A DNA stretch of 29,366 bases from an uncultured Atopobium sp. (GTDB taxonomy: Bacteria; Actinomycetota; Coriobacteriia; Coriobacteriales; Atopobiaceae): positions 1-29,366 of the forward strand of contig CALBBS010000193.1 of NCBI GenBank assembly GCA_937926845.1. The letters are read 5' to 3'. Under the pieces are notes generated by a model. That model saw only the letters and a program-made list of their open reading frames with translations. It searched no databases and was not told the DNA's origin. Position 1 is the stretch's first letter, and every line of letters starts with the position of its first letter. The translations under genes were made by a program, and so were the position numbers. Of the stretch, positions 1 through 7,564 are shown piece after piece.

Positions 1-1799
1 CGCGTGAGAAGACCGGTGAGCAGCGTCGAGTCCTCAAGATTAACGGCGCCCACCATAGCTGCATGAATGGCTCCGGACTTAATCCCACCAAGCAGCTCAA
101 ACCCGTTTCGCATCTCTTTGGCAGAAATTTCTACTGCCCACTGATGGCGCGCCTCGGCCTCAAAGCCATGAGCCTCGTCAATCACCCAATGTCTGATAGG
201 TGGCAGAATTTTTCCGTCAACAGCAACGTTTCTCAGCAACAGAGAGTGATTGGTTACCACAACATCCGAAGATCCTGCACGTTTACGAGCTCCATGAACA
301 AAGCACTCATGAGGGTAATACGGACACTTAGAGCGCAGGCACTCCGCTGCTTTGATAGTTACCATCTCTCGTGGAACCGAACGCCAGCGAATGCCTAAGG
401 CATCCAAATCACCATCAGCCGACTGGCACGCGTAGGCATAAATCACCGCAATTGCGGTCAGCATATCTGAGGCAACACTATTACTAGAGCGCCCTTCCTG
501 ATCAAGCAGCGTCAGTGGAAGTTCCTCAAGAGCGGCCCTATCAACGCGATGCAGGCACGGATAGTGCTCGTATCCTTTTAAGCTGCAGAAACTCAATCCG
601 TTTGGCAACGCTCGTGCAAGAGCCGGAAGGTCATGAGCAACTAGTTGGTCAGTCAAGGCGTTTGTCTTTGTAGCAATGCCTACGGTAATGTCATTTTTCT
701 GCGCAAAAAGCACCTCAGGCAGCAGGTATGCAATCGACTTGCCAATACCAGTCCCCGCCTCAAGCTCTCTATGCGAAGAAGTGACCAGCGCGTTTCTGAC
801 CTCAACGGACATGCTAACCTGCTCGCTGCGTGTCTCAAATTTGTCATACATCTGCGAGACAATGCCCGGTTTAGCAAACGCTCTATGAATCTCATCTTTA
901 GAAATAGGCAGCATAGCAGGCGTCTCTGGATCGTCCGCGTCCCTTCTCGCCTTTGCTTTTATGTCGGCAACAAGCTGGCTGCGAATATCCTTGAGCGAGA
1001 AAAACGTGCCCGAGATCTCTGCATCTGCAAGTTCGGCACCTGTTGCATCTTTCTTTGCGACACCACGCTGAACTGCTTCTTCTTCCTTCATTTGTGACAA
1101 ATACGAGAAGATTGGCCTAAACGTCCACTCCACTCCGTCGTGCATTGACGCCAGTTTGGCGAGAAGACCGCGGGGCAGATTCATAAGTCCCAAAAGCAAG
1201 ATGCGCCACATCCCACAAAGAGCATCTACGTCGTCACTTGCGCGGTGCGTAACCTTCATGGTACCAAACGCTTCTGCCATGCTGGAAAGCTTGTGTGAAG
1301 AAAGTCGAGGTAGCGCTATGCGTGAAAGCGACAGCGTATCAATCCAGGTGTCGGATACTGAAGTTCCGCCGGGCACCCGTTCAATAAACGTACGGTCAAA
1401 GGTGGCGTTGTGTGCCAAAACCGGAAGACCACCGACAAATTCTGCAAGAGCAGCAACTGCTTCCTTTGCGCTCGGCGCGCCCTTAACGTCTTCATCGGTA
1501 ATTGAAGTGAGGGCCGTAATCTCTTCTGGAATTGGACACCCTGGGTCAACAAAAGTCTGAAAGCGCTCCACAATCTCTCTACCACTCAATTTAGCAGCAG
1601 AAATCTCAATAAGGGAGCATTTCTTAAAGGACAGACCTGTTGTCTCGGTATCCAAAACAACAATGTCATCCTCTAAGACATCAAATGACTCATGCTCCGC
1701 CCTCTCTGCAAGTTCTAAATACTTTTTGCGAACCGCAGAGGGGGTGCCTGGAAGAATGAGTTCTTCTAGTTTTTGTGTAGCGCTTTTAGTGCTGGTCAT
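1..1799 (-). CDS. dinG: DnaQ-type exonuclease fused to DinG-type helicase (3' end beyond window)
   Basis: Open reading frame from an ATG at 1799 that runs off the left edge, so about 599 residues are visible and the C-terminus is missing. Residues about 46-205 form a DEDDh exonuclease: motif I has D50 and E52 in VLDTETTGL, motif II is HNATFD (130-135), and motif III has H185 and D190. The rest is a superfamily 2 helicase: Walker A EAGTGIGKS at 347-355, DEAH at 541-544, and cysteines at 458, 487, 492 and 499 between them, the arrangement expected for the 4Fe-4S cluster of XPD/DinG helicases. The family unwinds 5'-3' and in some bacteria acts as a nuclease; the substrate here is inferred. It starts 11 bases after ddl, so the two are probably co-transcribed. 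The ribosome site is weak. No frameshift is seen. Confidence 0.88.
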   Translation of the reverse strand, partial: MTSTKSATQKLEELILPGTPSAVRKKYLELAERAEHESFDVLEDDIVVLDTETTGLSFKKCSLIEISAAKLSGREIVERFQTFVDPGCPIPEEITALTSITDEDVKGAPSAKEAVAALAEFVGGLPVLAHNATFDRTFIERVPGGTSVSDTWIDTLSLSRIALPRLSSHKLSSMAEAFGTMKVTHRASDDVDALCGMWRILLLGLMNLPRGLLAKLASMHDGVEWTFRPIFSYLSQMKEEEAVQRGVAKKDATGAELADAEISGTFFSLKDIRSQLVADIKAKARRDADDPETPAMLPISKDEIHRAFAKPGIVSQMYDKFETRSEQVSMSVEVRNALVTSSHRELEAGTGIGKSIAYLLPEVLFAQKNDITVGIATKTNALTDQLVAHDLPALARALPNGLSFCSLKGYEHYPCLHRVDRAALEELPLTLLDQEGRSSNSVASDMLTAIAVIYAYACQSADGDLDALGIRWRSVPREMVTIKAAECLRSKCPYYPHECFVHGARKRAGSSDVVVTNHSLLLRNVAVDGKILPPIRHWVIDEAHGFEAEARHQWAVEISAKEMRNGFELLGGIKSGAIHAAMVGAVNLEDSTLLTGLLT

Positions 1800-1810
1800 A
1801 ACCTACAAAT

Positions 1811-2770
1811 CTACTGGCGATCCTCAAGTGCAAACTCAATAAAGCGAGTGCAGAGCTCAGGGAAATCAATGCCGCCGGTACGTGCAGAATCAGGCAGCAA
1901 AGAACGGGCAGTCATACCAGGAATAGTATTTGTCTCCAGTACCACTGGGACGCCGTCCTTCGTAACAATAAAGTCACTACGAGAAACGCCGCGGCAACCA
2001 AGTGCATTGTGAGCCTTGATAGCTAGCTCCTGAGCACGTGCATACACTGCAGGCTCAAGACGAGCTGGAATCACATGGTGCAGGGATGCTGGCTCATATT
2101 TTGTCTTAATGCTGTAGAACTCATCGCCCGTAACAATCTCAACAATCGGCAGAGCTGTTGGGTCCTCATTGCCAATGACAGGAACGGTAATCTCCGTTCC
2201 CTCAATGCTCTCCTCGATTAGGATGCGCTCGCCCTGCTCACCTGCAAGTTCAAGTGCAGCGGGAAGTTCTTCTCGCGAAGTAACGCGCGTAACGCCGTAG
2301 CTGGAGCCGTTGCCAGAAGGCTTTACAAACATAGGGAGTCCGAGGTCCTCAATAAGCTTGTCTACCTGTTCATCTGTGAAGACGGTACCTGCAGCAACGT
2401 CAATTCCCTTAGGAGTTGGAACGCCTGCCTGCCTATACATGAGCTTCGACAGCTCTTTTTCAGTTCCCATAGCAGACGCAAGGACGCCAGAAAACGTGTA
2501 AGGAATGTGCAGAATCTCGAGAAGACCCTGGATGCAGCCATCCTCACCAAAACGACCGTGCATAGCAACGTACACGACATCATAACCGCCCTGAGCAAGG
2601 TTAACTACAAAGTCTTTTTCTGCAACATCAAGCAGGTCAACACTGGTAAAGCCAGCTTCTTTGAGTGCTGCTGCACACTGCTTGCCAGACTCCATTGCAA
2701 TCTCATGCTCGTCTGACCAGCCACCTGAAACAACTGCTACATGAAGCTTTTTTAGCTCTTCACGTGTCAT
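1811..2770 (-). CDS. ddl: D-alanine--D-alanine ligase
   Basis: This 319-residue ATP-grasp ligase joins two D-alanines for peptidoglycan precursor synthesis in the cytoplasm. Visible family motifs are the N-terminal SDEHEIAMESG (19-29), HGRFGEDG (71-78), and the C-terminal metal-binding ETN with the following IPGMT (279-287). The omega-loop region reads FYSIKTKY, the tyrosine/lysine pattern of D-Ala ligases rather than of VanA-type D-Ala-D-lactate ligases. An upstream in-frame ATG would add 35 residues, but I chose the start at 2770 because AAGGAG lies six bases before it and the family begins there. The gene heads a leftward unit with the exonuclease/helicase gene. A 9-bp inverted repeat lies in the gap it shares with divergent rlmN. 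Confidence 0.93.
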   Translation of the reverse strand: MTREELKKLHVAVVSGGWSDEHEIAMESGKQCAAALKEAGFTSVDLLDVAEKDFVVNLAQGGYDVVYVAMHGRFGEDGCIQGLLEILHIPYTFSGVLASAMGTEKELSKLMYRQAGVPTPKGIDVAAGTVFTDEQVDKLIEDLGLPMFVKPSGNGSSYGVTRVTSREELPAALELAGEQGERILIEESIEGTEITVPVIGNEDPTALPIVEIVTGDEFYSIKTKYEPASLHHVIPARLEPAVYARAQELAIKAHNALGCRGVSRSDFIVTKDGVPVVLETNTIPGMTARSLLPDSARTGGIDFPELCTRFIEFALEDRQ

Positions 2771-2821
2771 TTCCGCTCCTTCAGATAAGTCTCCCATAGG
2801 GTAAACTCTAGTAAACGTATT

Positions 2822-2852
2822 TCTTCTAAGATACCGCAGATAGCTTAGAAGA
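2822..2852. repeat. Inverted repeat between ddl and rlmN
   Basis: Arms TCTTCTAAG (2822-2830) and CTTAGAAGA (2844-2852) are perfect 9-mers with a 13-base spacer. The repeat ends just before the rlmN ribosome site (GGAGAAGGA). It could be a leader hairpin of rlmN or an operator in the divergent promoter region. No U tract follows, so it is not a simple terminator. Function is unknown. Confidence 0.5.
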
Positions 2853-2869
2853 GTTGGAGAAGGACAAAA

Positions 2870-3988
2870 ATGCAATCAAATAATACTCTTGACGGCACAA
2901 ACACCACGGCTGACGGCGCAGACATCTCCGCGCTTGATTCTCGCCCACAGAAGGCTGCCGCCAAATCTGACCTCAGAAGCCTTTCATCAGAACAAATCCT
3001 TGAGCTGGTGACTTCCCTTGGCCAGCCAAAATTCCGTGCAAAGCAGATTGAGGAGTGGATCTGGTCTAAGGGCGCCACTTCTTTTGATCAGATGAGTAAT
3101 CTTCCAAAAACGCTGCGAGAAGAACTATCTAAGCAGGTAACGCTTGCTGGTGCTGAACAAATTGTTCGCCAGGTCTCTGAGGATGGAAGTCGTAAATACC
3201 TGCTTCGCTACCCTGATGGCACTTCTGTCGAGTGCGTTGGTATGCCAACTGGCAATAAGCTTTCGGTCTGTGCTTCTACACAGGCCGGCTGCGCCATGGG
3301 CTGTGCTTTCTGTGCAACGGGCGCTGCTGGTCTCACGCGTTCTCTTTCTGCGAGCGAGATTTACGAGCAGGTTATGCACGTCCGCGACGATTTTGACGCG
3401 CGCGTTACCAGCGTTGTCCTCATGGGACAGGGCGAGCCTTTCATGAACTACGACGCTACTCTTACTGCTATGAGACGTCTCAACTCCCCTGACGGAGCCG
3501 GCATTGGTGCGCGTCATATCACGGTATCTACCTGCGGTGTTATACCTATGATTAAGCGTTTTGCTTCTGAACCAGAGCAATTTACACTTGCTGTTTCGCT
3601 TCACTCCGCAGTGCAAAAGACGCGAGACGCCCTCATGCCAGGAGTTCGTAAATACTCACTGATTCACCTGTACGACATTATGGGTGAGTATGTCGATAAG
3701 ACCGGCCGTCGTCCAACGTATGAATATGCGCTGATTAAAGGCGTTAACGATTCCGACAATGAGCTTGGAGCTTTGAGAGACTTCTGTCGAGGAACGCTTT
3801 GCCACGTTAACATCATTCAGCTTAACGAGATTGAGGGTTCTAAATTCCACCCAACATCCCCTGCCCGCGCACAGGAGTTTGTAAACAGCCTCAACTCTGT
3901 TGGCGTTGAAGCAACCATCCGTCTTTCTCGTGGATCTGACATTGATGCAGCTTGCGGACAGCTCTTCCAGAAGAGAAACGCACGTTAA
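2870..3988 (+). CDS. rlmN: Dual-specificity 23S rRNA A2503 / tRNA A37 C2-methyltransferase RlmN
   Basis: A 372-residue radical-SAM enzyme. The family methylates C2 of A2503 in 23S rRNA and of A37 in some tRNAs. The radical-SAM cluster motif CAMGCAFC supplies C141, C145 and C148. The SAM-binding GQGEP motif follows, and the C-terminal RGSDIDAACGQL carries the conserved second cysteine (C362) that resolves the methylated-cysteine intermediate. There is no Cfr-type signal: the RlmN-like C-terminus is intact. The first roughly 33 residues are a low-complexity extension not needed by the family. A GGAGAAGGA ribosome site supports the ATG at 2870. The gene stands alone on the plus strand and ends in a hairpin-T-run terminator. 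Confidence 0.95.
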   Translation: MQSNNTLDGTNTTADGADISALDSRPQKAAAKSDLRSLSSEQILELVTSLGQPKFRAKQIEEWIWSKGATSFDQMSNLPKTLREELSKQVTLAGAEQIVRQVSEDGSRKYLLRYPDGTSVECVGMPTGNKLSVCASTQAGCAMGCAFCATGAAGLTRSLSASEIYEQVMHVRDDFDARVTSVVLMGQGEPFMNYDATLTAMRRLNSPDGAGIGARHITVSTCGVIPMIKRFASEPEQFTLAVSLHSAVQKTRDALMPGVRKYSLIHLYDIMGEYVDKTGRRPTYEYALIKGVNDSDNELGALRDFCRGTLCHVNIIQLNEIEGSKFHPTSPARAQEFVNSLNSVGVEATIRLSRGSDIDAACGQLFQKRNAR

Positions 3989-4019
3989 GGGCGGCATATC
4001 CTACACATTACCTGTAAAG

Positions 4020-4048
4020 AAGGGACCCTCTCGAGTCCCTTTTTTCTT
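4020..4048 (+). terminator. Rho-independent terminator of rlmN
   Basis: AAGGGAC (4020-4026) pairs with GTCCCTT (4035-4041) around an eight-base loop, followed by a run of Ts. It lies 31 bases after the rlmN stop, in the convergent gap. Confidence 0.85.
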
Positions 4049-4058
4049 TAGTTCATAT

Positions 4059-4076
4059 ATAGAACATTTGTTCTAT
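4059..4076. repeat. 18-bp inverted repeat with GAAC-N4-GTTC core (LexA-box-like)
   Basis: ATAGAACA (4059-4066) and TGTTCTAT (4069-4076) are perfect arms around TT. The core GAACATTTGTTC matches the GAAC-N4-GTTC pattern of Gram-positive SOS boxes. The repeat overlaps the stop codon of the small protein after parB. The two-base loop makes it a poor RNA hairpin but a plausible dimer-binding DNA site. No gene starts next to it, so a regulatory role is uncertain. Confidence 0.45.
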
Positions 4077-4312
4077 TGAATTGTCTTTAGCCATTCTTTT
4101 TCTACTCTTGCTTGATGAGAGAGAATGTTTTTTGAAGTTATTCTATCGGCGCCACCTGAATAATCGTCGAGAATTGCATCAAGTGCCCTTCTCGACCTTC
4201 TCATTGCGTGGAAAAAACTTCTTTGCGCTTCTTTAGTCAACAAGGTGTGCTTAGCGAGAAAAGCTATTCCGAGTAGTGAAACTGTAGATATAATTGCAAA
4301 CTTTATCTTCAT
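4073..4312 (-). CDS. Small membrane-anchored protein translationally coupled to ParB (unknown function)
   Basis: A 79-residue product I do not recognise. Residues about 5-21 (FAIISTVSLLGIAFLAK) form one hydrophobic segment. The rest is hydrophilic, with an arginine-rich stretch (MRRSRR) after it and an acidic turn DDYSGG, so by the positive-inside rule the C-terminal part probably faces the cytoplasm. The start codon overlaps the parB stop as TAATG, which implies translation by terminating ribosomes, and no separate ribosome site is obvious. An uncleaved anchor seems more likely than a cleaved signal peptide because there is no AxA site. It is the last gene of the parA-parB unit, and that context suggests a membrane partner of the segregation proteins. 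This is inference only; it could equally be a neutral small membrane protein. Confidence 0.7.
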   Translation of the reverse strand: MKIKFAIISTVSLLGIAFLAKHTLLTKEAQRSFFHAMRRSRRALDAILDDYSGGADRITSKNILSHQARVEKEWLKTIQ

Positions 4313-5172
4313 TATGCTTCTCTACCGTTTGACAGTTTTTCAACTAAAGCAGCAAGCTCATCCTCATCATTGAATTCGATTTCGATTTTATTCTTGCCGC
4401 GAACATTTCGCACTTTGACTGGAGTATCCAAAGCAATTCTTAATTGCCTTGCCGCGCGCTTATATGCCTGCGGAGTTGGTTGTCTTTTTGGTTTCACTAC
4501 ATTAGTGACAGAAAATAGCGGGGCAAGGTTTTCTGTCTGACGGACAGACAAGTTCTCTTCAATTACTTTCTGAGCAAGTTTAATTCTTCCTTCTTTACCG
4601 CTAACGGAAAGAATTGCACGAGCGTGTCCAGCACTAATACGTCCTTCTGCCATCAAAGTCTGTACCTCTGTTGGAAGATCAAGAAGACGAAGGGTATTTG
4701 TGATTGCAGATCTTGATTTTGAGAGAACCTTGGCCAAATCGTCTTGAGTTAAGTTCTCCTGTTTAATGAGTTGCTTATAACCTTGTGCTTCTTCGATTGG
4801 GCTTAAGTCAGATCTCTGCAGATTCTCAATCAGAGCTAGCTTAAATACTTCCTCATCTGAGATTGCTTTGATTACAACAGGCACTTCCTCTAATTTTGCA
4901 AGTTTTGCAGCCTGGAAACGTCTCTCACCAGCAACAATTTCGTAGTGGTCGCCCTTTTCGCGAACAAGAAGTGGCTGAAGAATACCGTTTTGCTTAATAG
5001 AATCACTGAGTTCAGTGAGCTCAGCTTCATCAAAACGCTTGCGAGGCTGGTCTTTATTTGGCTTTATTTTCTTTAAGGGCAGTGAAGTAGTTTCTTTTTT
5101 ATTGCCAACCTCTGCATCTACCTCGCTAAAGAGCGAATTAAGGCCTTTACCAAGTCCTGATTTTTTAACCAC
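4312..5172 (-). CDS. parB: Chromosome-partitioning protein ParB (Spo0J)
   Basis: A 286-residue ParB-family protein that binds parS, uses CTP to load and slide on DNA, and recruits SMC and ParA for origin segregation. The N-terminus KSGLGKGLNSLFSE is the usual ParA-contacting segment. The ParB/sulfiredoxin-like CTPase domain includes QPRKRFDE, GERRFQAAK and ENLQRSDLSPIEEA. A helix-turn-helix region (about 140-180) follows, and the last 45 residues form the dimerisation region. The start is GTG at 5172, overlapping the parA stop by eight bases, so the two are translationally coupled. Two perfect parS sites lie 0.8-1.0 kb upstream. The stop overlaps the next small gene. Confidence 0.96.
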   Translation of the reverse strand: MVKKSGLGKGLNSLFSEVDAEVGNKKETTSLPLKKIKPNKDQPRKRFDEAELTELSDSIKQNGILQPLLVREKGDHYEIVAGERRFQAAKLAKLEEVPVVIKAISDEEVFKLALIENLQRSDLSPIEEAQGYKQLIKQENLTQDDLAKVLSKSRSAITNTLRLLDLPTEVQTLMAEGRISAGHARAILSVSGKEGRIKLAQKVIEENLSVRQTENLAPLFSVTNVVKPKRQPTPQAYKRAARQLRIALDTPVKVRNVRGKNKIEIEFNDEDELAALVEKLSNGREA

Positions 5173-5965
5173 GACGATTCACTTCCTTTGCAAGTTTGTT
5201 ATATGCAAGTGCGCCCATACTTATTCGAGCATACATGGTTACTGGCAAACCATGACTTGGTGCCTCAGCAATTTTGACGTTTCTTGGAATAAGTGTCTTG
5301 AATACCTTGTTACCAAAGTAGTTAGAAACTTCATTAACTACCTGCTTAGATAGGGAAGTTCTGCTATCAAACATGGTCATTACTACGCCAAAGAGTTCAA
5401 GATCTGGATTAAGCTGTTTCTGCACCATCTTCATTGATTCAACAATCTTAGTAACACCTTCTAATGCATAATACTCACACTGAATTGGGATAAGTATGCT
5501 ATTTGCGGCGACTAAGGCGTTGATTGTTAGAAGTCCTAATGATGGTGGGCAATCAATCAAAATATAGTCAAAATATTCTTTTACCTGGTCGATTGCTCTT
5601 TTTAAAATGTTTTCTCTTGAGTCAACAGAGACAAGTTCAATTTCAGCACCGGCAAGTTGAATGGTTGCTGGTGCAATAGTTACGTAGTTCTGAACTGTTT
5701 GCTGCAATACCTCTTCAATTGGCGTTTCATTGAGAATTACGTCATAAATATCAGCTTCAAGTTCCTCTTTATCAATTCCAAAACCACTTGTCGCATTTCC
5801 TTGTGGATCAAAATCGATAATAAGAACTTTCTTCTTTGTTTCACCTAATGCAGCGGCAAGATTAATTACGGTAGTTGATTTTCCAACTCCACCTTTTTGA
5901 TTAATTACTGCTAGAACTTTAGGATCTCTATCCTGAAATCCCCTCGAAAGGTCTTTGTAGCTCAT
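5165..5965 (-). CDS. parA: Chromosome-partitioning ATPase ParA (Soj)
   Basis: A 266-residue ParA/MinD-family P-loop ATPase. The deviant Walker A motif KGGVGKST (24-31) has the signature lysine K24. IIDFDPQGNAT is Walker A', and DYILIDCPPSLGLLT is Walker B. ATP-bound dimers bind DNA nonspecifically, and ParB stimulates hydrolysis to move origins. In several bacteria the chromosomal form also modulates DnaA, which is relevant because dnaA is about 4.4 kb away. The start ATG at 5965 is preceded by GGAGG at a good distance. parS site 1 lies in the 64-base gap to rsmG, directly upstream of this gene, so ParB binding there may influence its transcription. Confidence 0.96.
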   Translation of the reverse strand: MSYKDLSRGFQDRDPKVLAVINQKGGVGKSTTVINLAAALGETKKKVLIIDFDPQGNATSGFGIDKEELEADIYDVILNETPIEEVLQQTVQNYVTIAPATIQLAGAEIELVSVDSRENILKRAIDQVKEYFDYILIDCPPSLGLLTINALVAANSILIPIQCEYYALEGVTKIVESMKMVQKQLNPDLELFGVVMTMFDSRTSLSKQVVNEVSNYFGNKVFKTLIPRNVKIAEAPSHGLPVTMYARISMGALAYNKLAKEVNRRG

Positions 5966-6005
5966 TTATCCTCCGTTTGACCAAGTTTATTTTAATAATA
6001 CAGAA

Positions 6006-6021
6006 TGTTTCACGTGAAACA
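6006..6021. promoter_or_regulatory. parS site 1 (ParB binding)
   Basis: Perfect 16-bp consensus TGTTTCACGTGAAACA, extended to a 22-bp palindrome at 6003-6024. It sits in the rsmG-parA gap, 40 bases upstream of the parA start. Confidence 0.97.
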
Positions 6022-6029
6022 TTCCACAA

Positions 6030-6788
6030 TTACCCTCTTCTTGCAACAAACGGATTTGATTTAGCCATTCCAGTTTTTCTTGGTAATTTGATTTTGCTCT
6101 TTGCTACTTTTTTGTATAAAAGAATTTCTCGATGGCCAAGATTGTTTGGTAACTCAAATGTTTCACGTGAAACATTATCGTATCCAAAAATTTTGGCTGC
6201 TTGAGAGGCGTCCTGAAGCTCTATCTCATCAACATTGGCCTTCATTACTATAAGAGTGCCTTGAGGGGCTAAGAAAGGCTCTGCGTACTCCAAAAGAATA
6301 TTTGTCTTCGCAACAGCTCTAAAAGTCACAAAATCAAACTTCTGTTTATAACTGTTTGGAATTTCTTCTGCACGAAGCTTCTCAGCCCTAACTCTTTCAT
6401 TTAGTCCAATCTCATTAATCATTGACTGAACTGCATTAATCTTTTTTCCAATAGAGTCAACCAGTAGTGTTTTATTCTTACTCATGATTGCAAGAGGCAG
6501 TCCTGGAAAACCTCCGCCGGTACCAATGTCAATATAGTTGTGAGTACCAGATAAAAACTCATTACATACTTTGAGTGGTAACAAAGAATCAAGAATATGG
6601 AGCACTAACGCGTCATCAACTGAAGTAATTCTTGTGAGGTTCAGCTTCTTATTTATCTCAATTAGTAGTTCAATATGTTTCAGAAGCTGTCTTCTTTGGT
6701 GCTCTGTTGAATCGATTCCATAGTTAAGGAGAAGTTCCTTCAGTACATTCTCTTTTGAATTATATAAAGACTTCTCTGATTCAGACAT
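6030..6788 (-). CDS. rsmG: 16S rRNA (guanine-527-N7)-methyltransferase RsmG (GidB)
   Basis: A 252-residue class I SAM methyltransferase that makes m7G527 in 16S rRNA; loss in other bacteria gives low-level streptomycin resistance. The SAM-binding motif I is YIDIGTGGGFPGLPLA, and the family RAVAKTNILLEYAEPFL and LIVMKA segments are present. The start at 6788 is chosen over an upstream ATG because AGGAG lies five bases before it and the family begins at this point. The sequence encoding NVSRETF contains the second parS site, a conserved overlap in several Gram-positive lineages. Upstream lie a long imperfect hairpin and the jag terminator, so the gene probably has its own promoter or relies on read-through; I see no clear promoter. 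Confidence 0.94.
   Translation of the reverse strand: MSESEKSLYNSKENVLKELLLNYGIDSTEHQRRQLLKHIELLIEINKKLNLTRITSVDDALVLHILDSLLPLKVCNEFLSGTHNYIDIGTGGGFPGLPLAIMSKNKTLLVDSIGKKINAVQSMINEIGLNERVRAEKLRAEEIPNSYKQKFDFVTFRAVAKTNILLEYAEPFLAPQGTLIVMKANVDEIELQDASQAAKIFGYDNVSRETFELPNNLGHREILLYKKVAKSKIKLPRKTGMAKSNPFVARRG
6159..6174. promoter_or_regulatory. parS site 2, inside rsmG
   Basis: A second perfect TGTTTCACGTGAAACA, 153 bp from site 1. It is read through by the rsmG frame as part of NVSRETF. Confidence 0.97.
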
Positions 6789-6798
6789 TGCTTCTCCT

Positions 6799-6833
6799 GT
6801 GACAAAACTTCTTGCTACAAGAAGAATTGTCAC
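6799..6833 (-). repeat. Long hairpin abutting the rsmG ribosome site
   Basis: On the minus strand, GTGACAA (6833-6827) pairs with TTGTCAC (6805-6799), and CTTCTTG pairs with CAAGAAG inside it. The two stems are separated by a symmetric TT/TT internal loop and closed by a three-base loop. The base touches the AGGAG ribosome site of rsmG, and the upstream side touches the T run of the jag terminator. It is likely to form in RNA. A role in translation control, transcript-end protection or transcription is open. Confidence 0.6.
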
Positions 6834-6862
6834 AAAAAAAGAGGAAGGCGTAAACCTTCCTC
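6834..6862 (-). terminator. Rho-independent terminator of jag
   Basis: Reading leftward, GAGGAAGG (6862-6855) pairs with CCTTCCTC (6848-6841) around a six-base loop, followed by seven Ts. This is a strong intrinsic terminator 30 bases after the jag stop, separating the rpmH-jag operon from rsmG. Confidence 0.93.
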
Positions 6863-6891
6863 ATCAAATTACTAAAGCTTGTTAGAAGTTC

Positions 6892-7476
6892 TTAGCTATT
6901 GATAGCAGTTACCACAACACGACGATATGGATCATCGCCCTCAGAGTGTGTAGTAACCTCAAGGTTGTCCCTCAGTGCGATATGAATGATGCGACGCTCA
7001 TAGCCACTCATTGGAGCAAGAGAAACCTTACCGGTCTTCTTAGCACGAGCAGCAGCAGAGAGTGCCATCTCCTGAAGCTTATTGCGGCGGCGGCTCTTGT
7101 AGCTTTCAACATCAACAGATACTGGATAGTGGAAGTGAAGCTTAGCACTCATCAAAGAAGAGAGAACCATCTGAAGAGCCTCAAGTGTATTACCGTGACG
7201 ACCAATGAGAATTGCAAGATCATCGCCGGTTACGTCAAGAATAAGTTCTCCATCTTCTCCGTCATACTCATCAATTGCGCAGGTATTCTCGCCAAAGAAG
7301 GAGAGAAGCTCTCTTAGATAAAAGACAGCGGTATCAGCAATCTTATTCATCTCAGCATCAGTAAGCTGAATTCCAGCTTCAAAATGCTCTCGAATTGAAA
7401 CAAACTCGTCTTGTGAATCAACGACAGGAGACTCATTAAGAGCGTTTGGCTCAGAAACGAAAGTCTCATCCTCCAT
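6892..7476 (-). CDS. jag: RNA-binding protein Jag (KhpB/EloR), KH and R3H domains
   Basis: A 194-residue RNA-binding protein. In streptococci the homologue pairs with KhpA and controls cell elongation. Residues 1-40 are acidic. A KH-type fold follows with the loop ILIGRHGNTLEALQ. The C-terminal third is an R3H domain (KSRRRNKLQEMA ... GYERRIIHIAL). The classical Jag_N domain seen in Bacillus is not evident, so this is a short actinobacterial-type form. The ATG at 7476 has GGAGG a few bases upstream. It is the last gene of the rpmH-rnpA-yidD-yidC-jag group, 88 bases after yidC, and is followed by a strong terminator. Confidence 0.92.
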   Translation of the reverse strand: MEDETFVSEPNALNESPVVDSQDEFVSIREHFEAGIQLTDAEMNKIADTAVFYLRELLSFFGENTCAIDEYDGEDGELILDVTGDDLAILIGRHGNTLEALQMVLSSLMSAKLHFHYPVSVDVESYKSRRRNKLQEMALSAAARAKKTGKVSLAPMSGYERRIIHIALRDNLEVTTHSEGDDPYRRVVVTAINS

Positions 7477-7564
7477 GTCGTCCTCCAGTCAATATAAAAA
7501 GTTTAACTATTAATCTACTGTAACAAATTCTGTAAACAAAAGTTATTTTGTTCAAGCCCAGCTA

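Noticed and set aside
63..1585. Several plus- and minus-strand open frames of 60-150 codons at the left end
   Set aside because: They are out of frame with the continuous exonuclease/helicase frame, which carries all catalytic motifs in order; they have no family features or ribosome sites.
2060..2130. VanA-like D-Ala-D-lactate ligase (glycopeptide resistance)
   Set aside because: The omega-loop FYSIKTKY pattern is that of ordinary Ddl, and no vanH/vanX neighbours exist.
2771..2875. Longer start for ddl, adding 35 residues
   Set aside because: The added sequence does not resemble the family and overlaps the rlmN start; AAGGAG clearly serves the ATG at 2770.
3287..3320. Cfr-type resistance methylase
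   Set aside because: The protein keeps RlmN sequence features throughout, including the DIDAACGQL C-terminus; it stands alone without mobile-element context.
6789..6833. Longer start for rsmG within the leader hairpin
   Set aside because: The ATG at 6833 has only the terminator T run upstream; the ATG at 6788 has AGGAG at proper distance.
7527..7555. Possible promoter (TTGAAC-17-CAGAAT, minus strand) and 7-bp hairpin AACAAAA/TTTTGTT in the yidC-jag gap
   Set aside because: The -10 is a poor match and the all-A/T hairpin is weak; AT-rich composition alone can explain both.
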